A DNA stretch of 64,000 bases from Beroe forskalii. Its lineage: Eukaryota > Ctenophora > Nuda > Beroida > Beroidae. Below the pieces are notes generated by a model. That model made no database searches and was not told the DNA's origin. It was given only the letters and a program-made list of their open reading frames with translations. Made by a program: the position numbers and the translations under genes. The DNA is taken from NCBI GenBank assembly GCA_011033025.1, contig WFMF01000087.1, positions 186,001-250,000 of the forward strand, written 5' to 3'. Shown here piece after piece: positions 62,161-64,000 of the stretch (the first letter of the stretch is position 1; every line of letters starts with the position of its first letter).

Positions 62161-63039
62161 TGTAGATATGGGAATACTGAACTGGTGAGCATGTTTTATT
62201 CCAACTCTCTAACTATTTTTTCTGTGAGATTCAATCTGCATTTATTATTTACCATTTATTATTCATGATCCATTTAATTAATAAGTAAACTGTAAGTAAC
62301 TGTAGTTGTTGCATATTATAGAATCTTTTTCATGATTTCCTAAGACCACTTACTTGAGAAGTCCCATAATAATAGAAAAGGTGATTTTTTCTGGCAAAAT
62401 CCTTAACCATCACCATCCCTTTCGGGATGTGACGGCAACCCTCCATGCATGGAGCGTACGCTGGGACCCACCCGGCTGCACTTCTAGCTTGTAGAACCCC
62501 TTACCAGGCACCGGGTGATACTGCCCTTACGGGCAGCAAATGAGTCGGGGGCGCCCCTCCGAAGATTGGCTACCTTGATCCCTGTGGTAAGTGTGGCTGA
62601 TAAGCTTGTCCCTTTGGCCTTTATAGCTAGACATTTAAACTGATAGGGGAAGAGGGACAGCTAAGAAGATTTAGCTAAATAGTCCGAACTTCGGATGGTA
62701 TAGCTAAATCAAAATTCAGCTATTTTGACCGGTTTAGCTATAAAGTCCGCCTACCAGAAAGTTCCCCGTGATTAGCCCTGATGTTAATCCAATCAAGTGT
62801 CTTCTACATTAGGTTTAGGGCAATGGTTGCAGGTTGACAGCTGTGTTGTTCTTACACTGCTTTGTATGGGGTAATATTATAAAATTCAGTTTTCATACTG
62901 TTGAGTAATGTTTCTTGACCCAATTTCATACAATTCCTCTTTCTTAGGAGTTTGATCCGACATCAGTTGCGACTGAAATGCGTGCATCGATGCTGTGTTA
63001 TGCAGTTATTAAGAAGAATTGCTTTTGTCAGTATCAGGT
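62161..63039 (+). CDS. Possible exons of an unrecognised gene
   Basis: A short exon-like piece follows TTTCCTGTAG at about 62166 (ATATGGGAATACTGAACTG) and ends at GTGAGC. A second lies at 62948-63039, after TTCTTAG: EFDPTSVATEMRASML then CYAVIKKNCFCQYQ, ending at GTACGA. The phases are compatible (both phase 0 at the junction). No family recognised. They could belong to a gene continuing past the window. Confidence 0.4.
62396..62610. other. GC-rich structured block of unknown origin
   Basis: Contains several potential short stems, such as CCCTTTCGGG, CTGCCCTTACGGGCAG and GGGGGCGCCCC, in otherwise AT-rich DNA. It is not a recognised rRNA or tRNA. It could be part of a SINE/LINE or a structured RNA. 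It lies in the putative intron between the two exon-like pieces. Confidence 0.4.
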
Positions 63040-63080
63040 ACGATGCTTATCTATATTAATAAGTTCAGAGTGTTCGTGCA

Positions 63081-63106
63081 TCTGTCTGTCTGTCTGTCTG
63101 TCTGTG
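63081..63106. repeat. (TCTG)n microsatellite
   Basis: Six TCTG units in a row. Confidence 0.95.
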
Positions 63107-64000
63107 TAAAATGACTAGGTATTTAAGAAGTGCATTTGATATTTTTGACCGGTTTTCGTTATTATTAAAGGAAAATTTGAATTGGACCATCCGTTGATTA
63201 GTTATTCGCATAATAAATATCATGCATTTACTAATGCTAATATATGCTGTGTATATAATATAGGTGAGCTTAAACACCCTGCGCACGTGGGGTGGACACC
63301 TTTGCTAGTAGTCTGTGCGCAGGTAGCGACGAGTCGCCAATTAGAACAACGTTTGTGTTCGAAAAACGACAAAATAGTCAAAATTTCTCTTAAAACTTGC
63401 ATGGAATCAATAGAGGAAAGTCTCAGCTATCCAGAGATATAAAGATCGCCTGGGAACTCCAATCACAACCTTCGCAATGACCCATGATGTGCAATTGTTG
63501 AAAAACGTCATGTTCCAATTACGCGTGAACATTGATTGATTGACGAGCTCGTGAGGCCTAATTCAAAAAAAGGAGATGCACTTTCAGTGTAAAATAGATT
63601 TATCTAGGCATTACAAAAAACCCCATGTCGATAACTCAAAAAATGTAGGAGCCTTAGGAGTTGCCAGTCAATTGTTGGAAAAAAGCACACAACTGTGCTG
63701 TTTCGTGGGGTGGACAAGCGTGGGGTGGACAATGCGCGCGCGCAATTTAAAACGCCAGACTCTTGTTTGCCAAAATAGCGAGAGACCCTTGTCCACCCCA
63801 CCGTCAATAACAGTGATACCATTTCAGATTTCGTGCAACTTTGGCAACCGGCAGTGATTTGATAAGGACCAACAAACTTATTCTTGTTTCAGCAGTAGTA
63901 CTGGTGACATTGACAATGAGTATAAAATCGAAGTAGATGCTTTTTGTCAATTTCATCATTAATTTAAGTACTAACAAGTTATCATATAAAATGTACATAT
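63107..64000. other. No gene recognised; GTGGGGTGGACA repeats
   Basis: GTGGGGTGGACA occurs at 63287, 63705 and 63720, and an inverted TGTCCACCCCAC at about 63791. A GCGCGCGCG run lies at 63734-63742. No supported coding frame. Confidence 0.5.

Overview
This is a stretch of nuclear DNA from an invertebrate animal. Genes are split by GT-AG introns of about 100-400 bp, no bacterial operon signs are present, and the recognisable products are animal proteins: a UAP56/DDX39 helicase, a ZIP11 zinc transporter, an hnRNP U-like SAP/SPRY protein, ADAR/ADAD-like proteins, a GRL101/LGR-like receptor and a CR1-like LINE. The species cannot be fixed from the sequence. An early-branching or marine invertebrate such as a sponge or cnidarian would fit, but that is a guess.

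Region by region: 1-7.9 kb is gene-poor, with a foldback satellite element (1954-2959), a 5'-truncated LINE (about 4765-5852) and a short terminal-inverted-repeat element (7574-7797). Between 7.99 and 17.6 kb lie three minus-strand genes: a UAP56/DDX39-type helicase with nine located exons, an uninterrupted SLC39A11/ZIP11 ORF, and a two-exon gene for an 85-residue membrane protein. From 18.66 to 32.21 kb the plus strand carries the first six exons of an hnRNP U-like gene. Its fourth intron is about 11.8 kb and holds a broken homeobox fragment and two intronless ADAD-like genes, whose deaminase domains have lost the zinc-binding cysteines. The later exons of the hnRNP U-like gene were not found. 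From 32.3 to 36.0 kb there are repeats, then a two-exon secreted TSP1-like protein on the minus strand (36.0-36.7 kb).

From 38.4 to 60.3 kb there is a large inverted duplication. Left arm about 38.36-41.55 kb, right arm about 55.92-60.33 kb. It contains a four-exon single-pass membrane protein gene, preserved in both arms, and the 3' part of a receptor gene, nearly complete on the left and broken on the right. The 14 kb spacer is packed with nested foldback elements. Three of them, 44052-50533, 44242-46333 and 46396-49895, lie one inside another and each is bounded by a perfect 8-bp target duplication. The opposite arm of the outer element still shows the unoccupied sites. A short TAA-flanked element sits inside a telomere-like array within one of them.

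The most unusual property of the window is a set of foldback elements whose arms are expanded from different short, often palindromic, units: GGATCCAATGGACA, GGCGCCGATC, GCGAACTAGTTCGC and TGGAGGCTAGTGGAGCC. The strongest protein-level observation is the tandem pair of ADAR-like pseudoenzyme genes inside an RNA-binding protein gene. Most of the rest is AT-rich sequence in which no gene could be supported.
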